This document shows positions 10,416-20,673 of a stretch of DNA of 64,000 nt, in pieces. Position 1 is the first letter of the stretch. The number at the start of each line of letters is the position of its first letter. The notes below the pieces were generated by a model. It worked only from the letters and a program-made list of their open reading frames with translations, was not told the DNA's origin and searched no databases. This DNA comes from Bathymodiolus brooksi (taxonomy: Eukaryota; Mollusca; Bivalvia; Mytilida; Modiolidae), in the NCBI GenBank assembly GCA_963680875.1, contig OY804579.1, forward strand, positions 78,357,095 to 78,421,094, in the 5' to 3' direction. The position numbers were made by a program, and so were the translations under genes.

Positions 10416-11815
10416 TCATGAGTTGGTTTCTTCCTCTGGTCGGTAGACAACTGGTGAGAATTTTATCTCCAGATTTTTCCAGTGGTTGTTTAATTGGCTT
10501 TTGAAAGTGTTGACTGTTTTTGTTTCTATTACTTGTTTTGGTAAGCTATTCCACATATCCACTATTCTTTGTGAGAAGCTGTATTTTCTGATATTTGTTC
10601 TGCAGTTCTTTTTATATATCTTCTGGTTGTGACCCCTAGTTGCAGTTCGACTTATAGGGAAAATGTGCTCATGTTGTACTTTATCGATGTTATTAAGGAT
10701 TTTGAAAGTTTCAACCATGTCGGCTCTCAGTCTTCTGTATTGAAGTGATGGCAATCCAAGATATTTCAGGCGTTCTGTGTAGCTCAGATGTGTATATTTT
10801 TTACTAATTTGGTCGCTCTTCTCTGTACATTTTCTATTTGTATAGCTTCTTTTTTATATATCACAGACCATACATTGCTGCCATATTCTAGATGTGGCCT
10901 TACTATGCGTTTGAATAATGTTAAAAACATTTCTTTATCCATGTAACTGAAACTTCTTTTAATCATTCCAAGTCTTTGGTTTGCTTTTTTTGTCTTGGTT
11001 GATATGTTGTTGAAATTTCAGCTTATCGTCAATTAATATTCCTAGATCTTTTTCTTCCGTTACTTGATTAATTTCATTTTCTCCCATTTTATACTTCGTG
11101 TTGGTAGCGTGACCTAGGTGTACATGCTTACATTTTGACTTGTTGAATTTTAGGAGCCACTTATCTGACCAATGCACTAGGTTGTTTATATCATTCTGTA
11201 AACTATGTTGTTCTTCTTCCTTGTTTAGTACTGCATACAATTTAGTGTCATCAGCGAATAATTTTGCTATATTCTGAACTACATCAGGTAAATCATTGAT
11301 GTAAATTGTAAAAAGAATGGGAACTAGAACGTTTCCTTGAGGAATCCCACTTGTCACTGTTGTCCAGTCCGAGCCTGTACCATTTATAGCAACTTTTTGC
11401 TTTCTGTTTGCCAGAAAGTCTCTGATCCACCCTAAAATATTCCCACATATGCCATAACTTTATTGACGAGACGTTTGTGAGGTACCGTGTCGAAGGCTTT
11501 TTGGAAGTCTAAATATATACATGTAGTATCTATTGCATTTCGATTGTCTAGTTGCTCTGTCCAATCATCTAGTACTTCTATTAATTGCGTTACACAAGAT
11601 CTACCTTTTCTAAAACGATGTTGATGAGTAGTAAATATATTATGTCTCTCCATGTGGTCCAATATGCAATCTCTAATAAATTTTTCCATTGTCTTGCATA
11701 CAATTGATGTTAAACTAATTGGTCGATAATTTTCTACTAAGTTTTTTGGTCCTTTTTTGTGAAGAGGTGTTACATTTGCTTCCTTCCAATATACTGGCAA
11801 TTTCATCGTTTCCAT
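10416..11815 (-). pseudogene. LINE reverse transcriptase, three or more frames
   Basis: Segments run from high to low coordinate. 11815-11432 has WKEANVTPLHKKG, ENYRPISLTSIVCKTMEK and YLDFQKAFDTVPH. 11357-10959 has SGIPQGNVLVPILFTIYIND and the catalytic LFADDTKLYA, then thumb motifs. 10966-10784 has LEYGSNVWS and VQRRATK. 10754-10416 has YRRLRADMVETFKIL and FSQRIVDMWNSLP. Active-site residues are present (FADD), but the ORF is broken near 11400, 10960 and 10770. The motif spelling is of the CR1/L2 branch. Confidence 0.85.
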
Positions 11816-12412
11816 GGATATATTTAAAAAAAAATTGCCAGTGGTATGGATATATTTTTAGCAGTCTCATGTAAAAATTTTGGATGCATTTGGACTGGCT
11901 CTAACGATTTAGTGACTTTTATCTTCTCCAGATGTTTTTGTACAGTTTCTGGGCTGAATTTGATCGTTGATAGTTTTTCGTGGGTTCTCTCATTGAGCGT
12001 TGGAGCGTTTTAACTATCTACTTCAACAGTGAAGACACTTTGAAAAAATGTGTTAATTAATTCTGCTTTAATTCTATCGTCTGTGTTTATTTCTCCTTTT
12101 TCATCTATTATATATGGAATATTCTCTTTTTTTTTAAAGTCTTTGATTGTATGAATTTCCAGAAAATTTTACTATCTTCCTTCATATTGATGGCAATTGA
12201 CCGTTCATATTCATACTTTGCTTTCCTCACTAAGCGATTTGCTTCATTCCTTGCTTCTTCATACATCTGTTTGTTTTGTGGATTTCTGTTGTATTTATAT
12301 TTTTTCTATAGTTTTCTTTTTTTAATAAGTGCAGTCTTACTTTCTTCATTTATCCAAGGTGTATCATATTTTCTGGACATAGATCTGCTCTCTGGTATGT
12401 TTTCTTCATAAG
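11816..12412 (-). pseudogene. LINE endonuclease-RT linker region, degenerate
   Basis: This AT-rich stretch lies between the last endonuclease motif and the RT start. Only short open pieces remain. It is also the part of the LINE retained in the deleted second copy at 16118-16530, with a few per cent divergence by eye. Confidence 0.6.
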
Positions 12413-13325
12413 TTATTGATAATTCATCTGCAAACTCTGCCACAGATCATCGATATCTCCTTGAGCCAATTTTGATTCCCAATCTACATTACTGAGTTGT
12501 GTGTTGATTTCAGTATAATTTCCTTTAAAGAAAAATAGTTTGTGTTGGTAATGCTTTTCATGCTTTACTCCAAATTTGAAGTTACATTCTAAAGTTTCAT
12601 GATCGCTATTTCCTAGCGGAGCATTGTGCTCGATAGCATCTATCACACCCTCTTCATTTGTAAAGATTAAATCTAAAAGACTTGGTTGATCGTCTCCCCT
12701 GAATCTTGTTTCTTTTTTTAACATGCTGAAACACATACGTGTCTCTCACCATTTCTAGGAATGTGGTTGCCATATGGTTGGATCCTACATTTGTAGAGTT
12801 ATTTTCCCAATCTATTTCTTTGAAATTGTAATCTCCTACGCATAAACGATAGTCATATTCGACATTTCTAATCTTAGATGTTGTTGATATCTTGAATTTC
12901 ATCTATGCATAATGTGTTCATGATACTTGGACTTCTGTACATACAAGAAATTAGTAGTCTTACACCATTCTTTAAATGTATTTCTAGTTGTATATATTCA
13001 ACACACTTATATTTCTTATTTTCCATCTCAATTGTATCTAACTCATCATTTATTTATATAAGGCACCCTCTCCTAGTGGCTACATCACCTGGGGAGACAA
13101 ACGGCTTATAACCATCCATTTTCCATTCTATGTCACTAATGTTTAAGTCAGTAATGTTTTTAGGGTATATTTCTGTAAGTGCGATGACATCATACTTTTT
13201 ATTTATAGTTAAGCTTTGCAGTTCATCCTTCTTGTTCATAAAACTATCTACATTTGTATGCAAGATTTTAAGGTACTCTGTATTTACAGTGTCTGTTAAA
13301 ATATTAAAACGGCTTTCCTATATAT
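12413..13325 (-). pseudogene. LINE endonuclease (APE/EEP type), fragmented
   Basis: Minus-strand pieces in order are: NVDSFMNKKDEL then DVIALTEIYPKN (the catalytic Glu, 13263-13160); LISCMYRSPS (about 12970); VGDYNFKEIDW (GDxN motif, about 12835); and SLLDLIFTNE then NSDHETLECNF (SDH motif with the catalytic His, about 12610). These are the hallmark motifs of the APE-like endonuclease that nicks target DNA for target-primed reverse transcription. At least three frame changes separate the pieces. Confidence 0.8.
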
Positions 13326-13357
13326 GATCAGTTGTTTGACCTGGACTCGGGCCATTG

Positions 13358-14270
13358 TCAGCCTGATTTTGGTTGATCCATGTTGAATCCACCAATTACT
13401 GTTTCATCTCCCAGATTTGAGAAGGAAAGGCGCATATTAGATTTAGCTAAAGGTTGTTGACCATACAAAGGGGCAAGAATTGGTTGTGAATCATTTGTTA
13501 TTATTATGTCTTCAGAGTAATGATCATGTTCAGTATTCGGACTTACTTCCATATCATGAGTTTCTTCCTGTTTATTTTCCAGTTTCCTGTCCTTATCTTT
13601 TCCCAATGATTGCTTTTTTTGTTTATTTTTCACTTCCCTTTTTTTCTTGTTTTGTTCTCGTTGCTGGACTGTAAGATCTTTTGCAATTGTGACTTTCGAT
13701 AGAATATCTGTCGATGGTATGTTCTTGATGTTAGAGGTATTGTCAAGAATATACTTGCGGTGTTTTTTATTGTTAAAAACAAGTTTCAGTGGCCTTGTTT
13801 TTGTTGATGGATTACCAAGTCTAAATATAATTTTAATATCTGGTTCTTGAACTTTAATAAGTGTGCATAGCTCATTTATAAGTGTCTGGTCAAAATCTTT
13901 TCTTACAGTACTGTTTTTATCTTCACTCTCAGGCACATTAAATAGTATAAGATTCATGGCCCTTATTTTCTGGTCTTCTATTTCTCGTATTTCTCTACGG
14001 ATATCGTCTTGTAACGTGCTTTTTATATCTTGTTTAATTTCTTCTAATAATGAAGGTTTAATGGCTGTTACTTCCTTTCTTATATTGTCACCCATACCTA
14101 ATCTCATGTCATGGACCTCATCTTCTAGTTGTGTTAATCTTTTGTTTGTTGTGACCTCTATAGATTTTAACTGAGCTGATATACCTGTGAGACTAGGAAA
14201 ATTTTGTTTACAAGAGTTACATGTCCGCATAAAATTTTGTAGTGTGTCCTCTGATAACGCTAAGGCCATT
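13358..14270 (-). pseudogene. LINE ORF1 (nucleic-acid-binding protein), chimeric 5' end
   Basis: The frame is open for 334 codons from an ATG at 14362, but the first ~32 codons are antisense SINE sequence. The LINE part begins around MALALSEDTLQNF. A CxxC pair (CNSCKQ) is followed by a long predicted coiled coil (LTQLEDEVHDMRLG through DDIRREIREIED). Next comes an RRM-like segment with NLILFNVPESED and KIIFRLG, then a Lys-rich tail. This layout fits CR1/L2-type ORF1 proteins, which bind the element RNA. The frame is intact, but the rest of the element is broken. Confidence 0.75.
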
Positions 14271-14476
14271 TGGTTGGCTGGAATCAGGATAATGTGTCCG
14301 AGTGAGGCGACATGTCTACCCTCGGACAGTTGTTTCAGTGACCTAGCACTATAAATACCCAACTAAGCGTGTTGGTCTATTACAAAGCGGACCTCATCAT
14401 CATATCACTAAAAATTAACCCGTTCTCGCCATGATATAGCTGAACAATTGCTGTGTTGGCGTTAAACAACAATCAC
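14268..14476 (+). mobile_element. SINE, family A, 5'-truncated
   Basis: It begins near GGTTGGCTGGAATCAGGATA, passes TCGGACAGTTGTTTCAGTGA and ends GGCGTTAAACAACAATCACT. It lies head to head with the LINE and supplies the first codons of the LINE ORF1 frame. Confidence 0.7.
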
Positions 14477-14574
14477 TCATCACTCACCTCCGTCAATGAA
14501 GCTATATTTTATGAAATGTCGTGGATTTGTTCAAGAGAGCTAAATAGTTTGTCATTATGCAAAGCGAATATGTG

Positions 14575-14700
14575 CTGCGATGTACCGAAAGTCAGGTCAG
14601 TGGTTTTCACCGGGAACTCCGGTTTGGTGCATCAATAGAACTGACCGCAACGATGTAATTAAAATATTGTTGAAAGTGACGCTAAACACCATAACCCTAC
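14575..14700 (+). mobile_element. SINE, family B, fragment
   Basis: It contains CAGGTCAGTGGTTTTCACCG, AACTGACCGCAACGATGTAA and AATATTGTTGAAAGTGACGC followed by TAAACACC, the family B 3' end. Confidence 0.65.
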
Positions 14701-14833
14701 CCCAACGATATGGGTTAAAATCTTACCGAGAGATAACAAAAATACACCCAAAAATTACAACATAAAAATACAACTTTTTTTTTTGGATTTTCGGACCTAA
14801 AAACATGTATATTTATATATGCACCTATATTAA

Positions 14834-14958
14834 AGGCATACAGTTGCTCAAATTGATTTTTTTTTTTTTTTATATTAAAAGTTGCCAATATTCGATGTTT
14901 TATACTAATTGCAGTTGAAATTTTTCATTATATCATACGTAAATAGCCTGGAACGAAT
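14834..14958. mobile_element. Left end of the TTAA-site TIR element, truncated
   Basis: AGGCATACAGTTGCTCAAAT follows TTAA (14830-14833) and matches the left end of the complete element at 17741. It is cut at the duplication junction near 14958. Confidence 0.7.
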
Positions 14959-15289
14959 GAAATGATGTACCACAACATCGTGTACAAGAAGAGAGGGTAA
15001 CAGGTCAAAACGCCTCCACTTTTTACCAAAGCGCCCCCACTTTTTTTCCCAAATAAATCATTATAAAAAAAAAATTATGTGATTCAAATGTTTATAAATG
15101 TCTTCCCACGATTCGTTTTTGTTCGAATATTTTGTTTTTGTTTTATTATATTTTTATTAAACTATTTATTAAAGTTATAAATTTAATTAATGATGACTTT
15201 GCATTAATTAAATTTATATGCTTCATTAATTATTACAATAATTATATGCCTTTATCGGTGTCGACGGTCTTTTATGAGCTTAATTACCG

Positions 15290-15960
15290 GTAAGAAAGTA
15301 AAAACACACAAGCCTAGGTATTGTGAAAAACAAATGTACAAAGCCAACAAAAGAATGCCTTGATGTGGCCATATGGCTTAATATTTAGTGAATACAGCAA
15401 AGTATTCCGAATAGGTACAAAGTCTGTTACACAGAACAGATGTAAAAAGTTGCTTGGTAAATATCTTAATGGGTCTATAAATTTTAGGTTCGCTTGAGTC
15501 ACCATTGTTCTTGTAAATAGGTTTAATTTTGCCAATCACCCAACTCTCAGGGATAATTCCACAATCAAATATCAGATTAAATAGCTTTTCGTATATATTT
15601 ATGAATTGATGAGCAGTGGATTTAATGTACTCATTGATTATACCATCTTCTCCAGATGCTTTATAGTTTTACAGCTTTTTGATACAATCAAAAATTTCTT
15701 CTCTGGATATATAGAGATTGATATTCTCATTGAGATTATCCATAAAATTTGAGTCAATATTAAAAACTAGATAATCTTCTCCCGCATCCGGAGCGGCATT
15801 TAATTTTTTTTTTAATTCAAATAATTTTGACGTATTGACATGAGGGCTGAGGTTGACTCTTTCTCTTCTGACGTGCATTTCTACATTCTAAATCAAACCA
15901 TGGTTTATAGACTCCTAAACTTTGCCTAGAATATAAGTCAGTTTTATATACTTATAAACA
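15290..15960 (-). pseudogene. I/Nimb-like RT fragment, second copy
   Basis: It duplicates 8100-8770. The 15878-15669 part is almost identical in translation (one Phe/Leu change in the KKLNAAPDAGEDYLVF segment). A small deletion near 15455 removes bases present at 8268-8280 and shifts the frame. It is inactive. Confidence 0.7.
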
Positions 15961-16545
15961 CTATTACCGGAGTGTACGAATGTATATACAAGTTCGTTGT
16001 CGTCCGATGTAAGACAAGCATGTATACATATACAATATATAAATTTACTGGACAAATCTTGAATTACAAGACATCACACATGATACATGTATCTTCGCTT
16101 GAGTAGAAAAAATTATAAAAATTGTGGATGCATTTGGACTGGCCCTAACGATTTAGTGACTTTTAGCTTCTCCAGATGTTTTTGTACAGTTTCTGGGATG
16201 AATTTGATCGTTGATAGCTTTTCGTGGGTTCTCTCATTGAGCGTTGGAGCGTTTTAACTATCTACTTCAACAGTGAAGACACTTTGAAAAAATGTGTTAA
16301 TTAATTCTGCTTTAATTCTATCGTCTGTGTTTATTTCTCCCTTTTCATCTATTATGCATGGAATATTCTCTTTTTTTTTTAAGTCTTTGATTGTATGAAT
16401 TTCCAGAAATTTTTACTATCTTCCTTCATATTGATGGCAATTGACCGTTCATATTCATTCTTTGCTTTTCTCACTAAGCGATTTGCTTCATTCCTTGCTT
16501 CATCATACTTCTTTTTGTTTTGTGGATTTCCACATTTTTTTTGGT

Positions 16546-17190
16546 TTATTTTTCACTTCCCTTTTTTTCTTGTTTTGTTCTCGTTGCTGGACTAAGATCT
16601 TTTGCAATTATGACTTTCGATAGAATATTTATTGATGGTATGTTCTTGATGTTAGAGGCATTGTTAAGAATATACTTGCGGGTTTTTTTATTATTAAAAA
16701 CAAGTTTCAGTGGCCTTGTTTTTGTTGATGGATTACCAAGTCTAAATATAATTTTAATATCTGGTTCTTGAACTTTAATAAGTGTGCATAACTCATTTAT
16801 AAGTGTCTGGTCAACATCTTTTCTTGCAGTACTGTTTTTATCTTCACTCAGGCACATTAAATAGTATAAGATTCATGGCCCTTATTTTCTGGTCTTTTAT
16901 TTCTCGTATTTCTCTACGGATATCGTCTTGTAACGTGCTTTTTATATCTTGTTTAATTTCTTCTAATAATGAAGGTTTAATGGCTGTTACTTCCTTTCTT
17001 ATATTGTCACCCATACCTAATCTCATGTCATGGACCTCATCTTCTAGTTGTGTTAATCTTTTGTTTGTTGTGACCTCTATAGATTTTAACTGAGCTGATA
17101 TACCTGTGAGACTAGGAAAATTTTGTTTACAAGAGTTGCATGTCCGCATAAAATTTTGTAGTGTGTCCTCTGATAACGCTAAGGCCATTT
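16546..17190 (-). pseudogene. LINE ORF1, second copy, frameshifted
   Basis: 17281-16844 matches the N-terminal 145 codons of the first ORF1, including the SINE-derived start. The next part (16857-16546) continues in another frame because of a small deletion in the ESEDK region. The C-terminal third and the whole endonuclease are missing. Confidence 0.75.
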
Positions 17191-17620
17191 GGTTGGCTGG
17201 AATCAGGATAATGTGTCCGAGTGAGGCGACATGTCTACCCTCGGACAGTTGTTTCAGTGACCTAGCACTATAAATACCCAACTAAGCGTGTTGGTCTATT
17301 ACAAAGCGGACCTCATCATCATATCACTAAAAATTAACCCGTTCTCGCCATGATATAGCTGAACAATTGCTGTGTTGGCGTTAAACAACAATCACTCATC
17401 ACTCACCTCCGTCAATGAAGCTATATTTTATGAAATGTCGTGGATTTGTTCAAGAGAGCTAAATAGTTTGTCATTATGCAAAGCGAATATGTGCTGCGAT
17501 GTACCGAAAGTCAGGTCAGTGGTTTTCCCCGGGAACTCCGGTTTGGTGCATCAATAGAACTGACCGCAACGATGTAATTAAAATATTGTTGAAAGTGACG
17601 CTAAACACCATAACCCTACC
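17189..17620 (+). mobile_element. SINE A and SINE B pair, second copy
   Basis: Duplicates of the elements at 14268-14476 and 14575-14700, in the same order and spacing. Confidence 0.65.
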
Positions 17621-17740
17621 CCAACGATATGGGTTAAAATCTTACCGAGAGATAACAAAAATTACAACATAAAAATACAACTTTTTTTTTTGGATTTTCG
17701 GACCTATATACATGTATATTTATATATGCACCTATATTAA

Positions 17741-18790
17741 AGGCATACAGTCGCTCAAATTGATTTGTTTTTGTTTATATTAAAAGTTGCCAATATTCGA
17801 TGTTTTATACTAATTGCAGTTGAAATTTTTCATTATATCATACGTAAATAGCCTAGAACGAATGAAATACGTCGCTTTTTGATATAAATTTTCTTGTATC
17901 CATTAAAGAATTCAATGTTGACCCGTACACTATTCATATATTCAGTGACCTACAAAGTGAACCTATTGGGTAAAGCGTTTGCGCATGTGCGAAATTGTTT
18001 GCGGAAGGAAAAGCACATGTATGGCACAAACAAAAATATTGACGAATTCTACACGAAAACGACACAAATATGAGGATTTTGTGTTAAAATTTAAAAAATG
18101 CCGACTTACTCCATTTTTCAACACGTATACGGTAAGCATGATTTAGTATCTTTTTACGGCCGAATCGTATTTTGACAGTAGATTTGCATCGTCGTTTTTT
18201 ATATTATTCTTTTTTTTTTCAGGAGAAAACGCTAGGTGATATCTCTTTTAAATTAGAGACTAAAATAATGAACTTCATGACTGTTTTATTTTCGAAAAAG
18301 ATATAATCAAGTCAACTCAAGAGTTGTCAATAATATGCAATACAATTTGTTTACAATTTTCCCATTATCAGGCCCCTTTGGGCAGAGTTTAGGTTTGTTT
18401 TTATTGATTACATCACGTATTTCAGATTTTTAAGTGTCATTCTTACTAAATACCATTATATAATATTAACTGATTACCCCAGATCCAATTTCATATATAT
18501 TTCTTAAATTATATTAAATATAACGAATCTACATGAAAAGCATGCTTCCTGGTTATTTATAGCAGTTATCAGTGTCCGGCAAACTTCGGAAAATCAACCG
18601 ACTTATAATTAGGTGTGTTAATGGCGATTTTACCAACAGACATTCGAATTCTTTTCACTAATTACGACATTATAGCATATTTTTTAAACCTGGCTTCTTG
18701 TTCAGAACATTTTATTAGTCAGTATAAAACATCGAATATTGGCAACTTTTAATATAAACAAAAAAAATCAATTTGAGCGACTGTATGCCT
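17741..18790. mobile_element. 1.05-kb TIR element at a TTAA target (piggyBac/Kolobok-like, non-autonomous)
   Basis: The left end AGGCATACAGTCGCTCAAAT and right end (reverse complement) AGGCATACAGTCGCTCAAAT are identical at the tips. Similarity continues inward for about 70 bp through GTTGCCAATATTCGATG. TTAA flanks both sides (17737-17740 and 18791-18794). TTAA target duplication is typical of piggyBac and Kolobok. No transposase ORF is seen inside. Confidence 0.8.
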
Positions 18791-18794
18791 TTAA

Positions 18795-19161
18795 AAACAA
18801 ACAAAATAAATTGGTTAATTAATAAGGGTGTGCCAAATATTTAATTATAAATGTACATGTGATCACCGACTCCAGTTAGCAATGTTTTGCAGACTATGAC
18901 TCTTTATATATTCCGTAACCACATCTGAAATTACTTATATTAAATCTATGGTTTGACATCTAAATATTTATTTTCTTTCATTTCACCATTAATTCTATTA
19001 TAATTATGGATATCAATTATGTAAGTATGTAAATGTGATAACATTAAAAGCTTGAGCTGTAAAGTGCCTCTTTAATAAATAAGTTGTTGCTGCTGCAAAA
19101 TATTTAGATGTAATATGTACACTAAGAATAACACTACAATAATCACTACTTTTATTATGTA
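18795..19161. other. 3' flank of the GPCR gene
   Basis: This AT-rich stretch follows the GPCR stop codon on the minus strand. A minus-strand AATAAA (TTTATT on plus, about 18966) could be its polyadenylation signal. No other gene is seen. Confidence 0.4.
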
Positions 19162-19374
19162 TCAGAATGCTTTACACGATGATACCCTTGTCACGTCTAA
19201 TTTTCGTTTGTGGTTATCACATCCATTGGTAGACTCTAATTCTGCTGGTAGTGACAGTTTCTTCCCTTTCTTAAACACAGAGTTATTTTCCTTCCATTGT
19301 GTCATCAACGTTGAATTTGATGCTGAGGAATCCGAACGATGCTTGAATGGATGTAGAAGAATAAATAGATCGTA
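19162..19374 (-). CDS. GPCR exon 3: helix 8 and cytoplasmic tail
   Basis: The exon follows the acceptor CTATTTCAG and is in phase 0 with exon 2. It encodes 70 residues and a TGA stop. It starts YDLFILLHPFKHR, an amphipathic stretch right after the exon 2 end SNFR, as expected for helix 8. A Ser/Lys-rich tail with likely phosphorylation sites follows, ending SSCKAF. The Cys near the C terminus could be a palmitoylation site, but its position is late. The join is inferred from splice signals, phase and the fit to helix 8. Confidence 0.7.
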   Translation of the reverse strand, partial: YDLFILLHPFKHRSDSSASNSTLMTQWKENNSVFKKGKKLSLPAELESTNGCDNHKRKLDVTRVSSCKAF

Positions 19375-20049
19375 CTGAAATAGACATTGTATGAACAAGT
19401 TATGTGGTATGAAACCAAAGGTAACACTCTCAGTGTCAGGGTTTTATATGTCATATATTGTGTATCCATTTGCTGCTTATTTACAAATTTTCCAGGAAAT
19501 TCATTTGTCAATGTATTTGAACATTTTTTCATGTATTTATAGATATAATAACAAATGGGATCAGTTCTCAAGGGTTCGTGCATTAACCAAATGTAATTCT
19601 AATTGGAAGTTTGCTGTATTTTTTTTTCCTGGTGATACACAAACATGTAACAACATCCCGTTTATGGTCATGTCAGGGTATGCACAATTTCATATCAATA
19701 GCTGCCACCCGATTGGTCAATATATTTAACTACCTTGCATTTGATTGGACGGTCAAAGATAAACGAAAGGTTACCAGATATGACCCCAGACGAGATGATA
19801 TTAGTGTATCGCCATATAAAGTTACTCTAACAACTGAGAAAGACAAAAACAGTATTTCTGTGTATTTATTTATGTTGATTCAAAATATGGACATGCTTGC
19901 CTTTAGATGACAAAGATTGTACAATATGCTGTACTGTCATATCATATACGATATTACAAATAACACATTTATATTATTTCAAATTCTTTTGTAATTACCA
20001 AGAAATATTTAAATGATACTGTATTTCAACCTTTTTATAACTACCACCG
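19375..20049. other. GPCR intron 2, first part
   Basis: The intron holds plus-strand open frames with no familiar domain. A block around 19620-19760 (GGTGATACACAAACATGTAA) resembles sequence near 59165, so it is probably a dispersed repeat. Confidence 0.4.
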
Positions 20050-20400
20050 CAAGTGTGAGTTAGTGAGTGATTGATGTTTAACGCCAAGTGGGCAATTCTT
20101 CATGACGAAAATATATTAGGATTGGACGAGATGATGATCATTTTTGTTTCGCCGACTTTTATATTATTAGATGATTTAAGAAAGAGTTCGCATATAGACA
20201 GACATGTTGCTCCATTCATGATTCGGACACATTAGTTTGACGTAAAGCCATACTTATTAATGTGGCTTGCTTAATACCCTAGTGGAAAAACAACATATAT
20301 CAATTTTATAGAGACTCGACCGGGGATCGAACACACGATCTACCAAACTCTAGGCGAACACTTTACTGATTTCATCACATATCCGGGACGTGCAAGGCAC
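20050..20400 (-). mobile_element. SINE, family A, antisense, in GPCR intron 2
   Basis: On the minus strand a tRNA-like B box lies in GATCGTGTGTTCGATCCCCG near 20330. The body and the tail GGCGTTAAACATCAATCACT (about 20070) follow. It is about 350 bp and nearly complete. Confidence 0.75.
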
Positions 20401-20466
20401 CAGTACACATACATTTGTATCCTCAGCATGGGTGTGATAAAACATGTTTCACTAAATTAAGCTTAC

Positions 20467-20673
20467 CCTAAAATTGCTATTCATGAAGACATAAATGATG
20501 GGATTTACAAAACTGTTAGACATTGCTATCCAGTGTGCTACAAAGTATATTATCTGTAAAGGCTCTAAATCTTGAATTAAATCGGGGTTAAAGTCCACAG
20601 TCAAGAAAAATGCATGTAGAGGCAGCCAACACAGAGCGAACAGTACTACAATAGTCACCAACATCTTAACTAT
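20467..20673 (-). CDS. GPCR exon 2: TM6 and TM7
   Basis: The 207-nt exon (69 codons) runs from the acceptor ATATTTACAG to the donor GTAAGC and is in phase 0 at both ends. It begins IVKMLVTIVVLFALCWLP, a TM6 with the FxxCWLP toggle motif. The third extracellular loop and TM7 follow (FVAHWIAMSNSFVNPIIY, the NPxxY motif at residues 321-325 of the joined protein). The first 28 bases of this exon, with its acceptor, are the part repeated some 85-90 times in the upstream intron. Confidence 0.9.

Larger units (their letters stand above)
10416..14270 (-). mobile_element. CR1-like LINE, near full length, inactive
   Basis: The minus strand reads ORF1, then endonuclease, linker and reverse transcriptase, in the usual order for the CR1/Jockey group. 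The coding parts are listed separately. The element is joined to a SINE at its 5' edge (about 14270) and to another SINE fragment at its 3' edge (about 10416). Several frameshifts and stops separate the segments, so it cannot encode intact proteins. Confidence 0.85.
7783..14958. repeat. Unit 1 of a tandem segmental duplication
   Basis: 7783-8935 matches 14959-16110, 11874-12290 matches 16118-16530, and 13610-14958 matches 16541-17870, always in the same order and orientation. At the junction 14958/14959 the left source (GAACGAATGAAAT, seen intact at about 17861) is fused to the right source (CAGAAATGATG at about 7781), sharing GAAAT. This is the pattern of a head-to-tail duplication. Unit 2 has lost the equivalents of about 8936-11873 and 12291-13609. 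Confidence 0.8.
14959..17880. repeat. Unit 2 of the tandem segmental duplication, internally deleted
   Basis: See unit 1. The order is: left TIR (ACAGGTCAAAACGCC from 15000), RT fragment, deletion scar at about 16110-16118, LINE linker (to 16530), second scar at about 16530-16541, then ORF1, SINE A, SINE B and the TTAA element. The first scar joins GAGTAGAAAAAATT to AAAAATTGTGGATGC. Confidence 0.8.

Noticed and set aside
13480..14174. Plus-strand proteins across 13480-14174
   Set aside because: They are antisense shadows of the LINE ORF1, which has clear protein features on minus.
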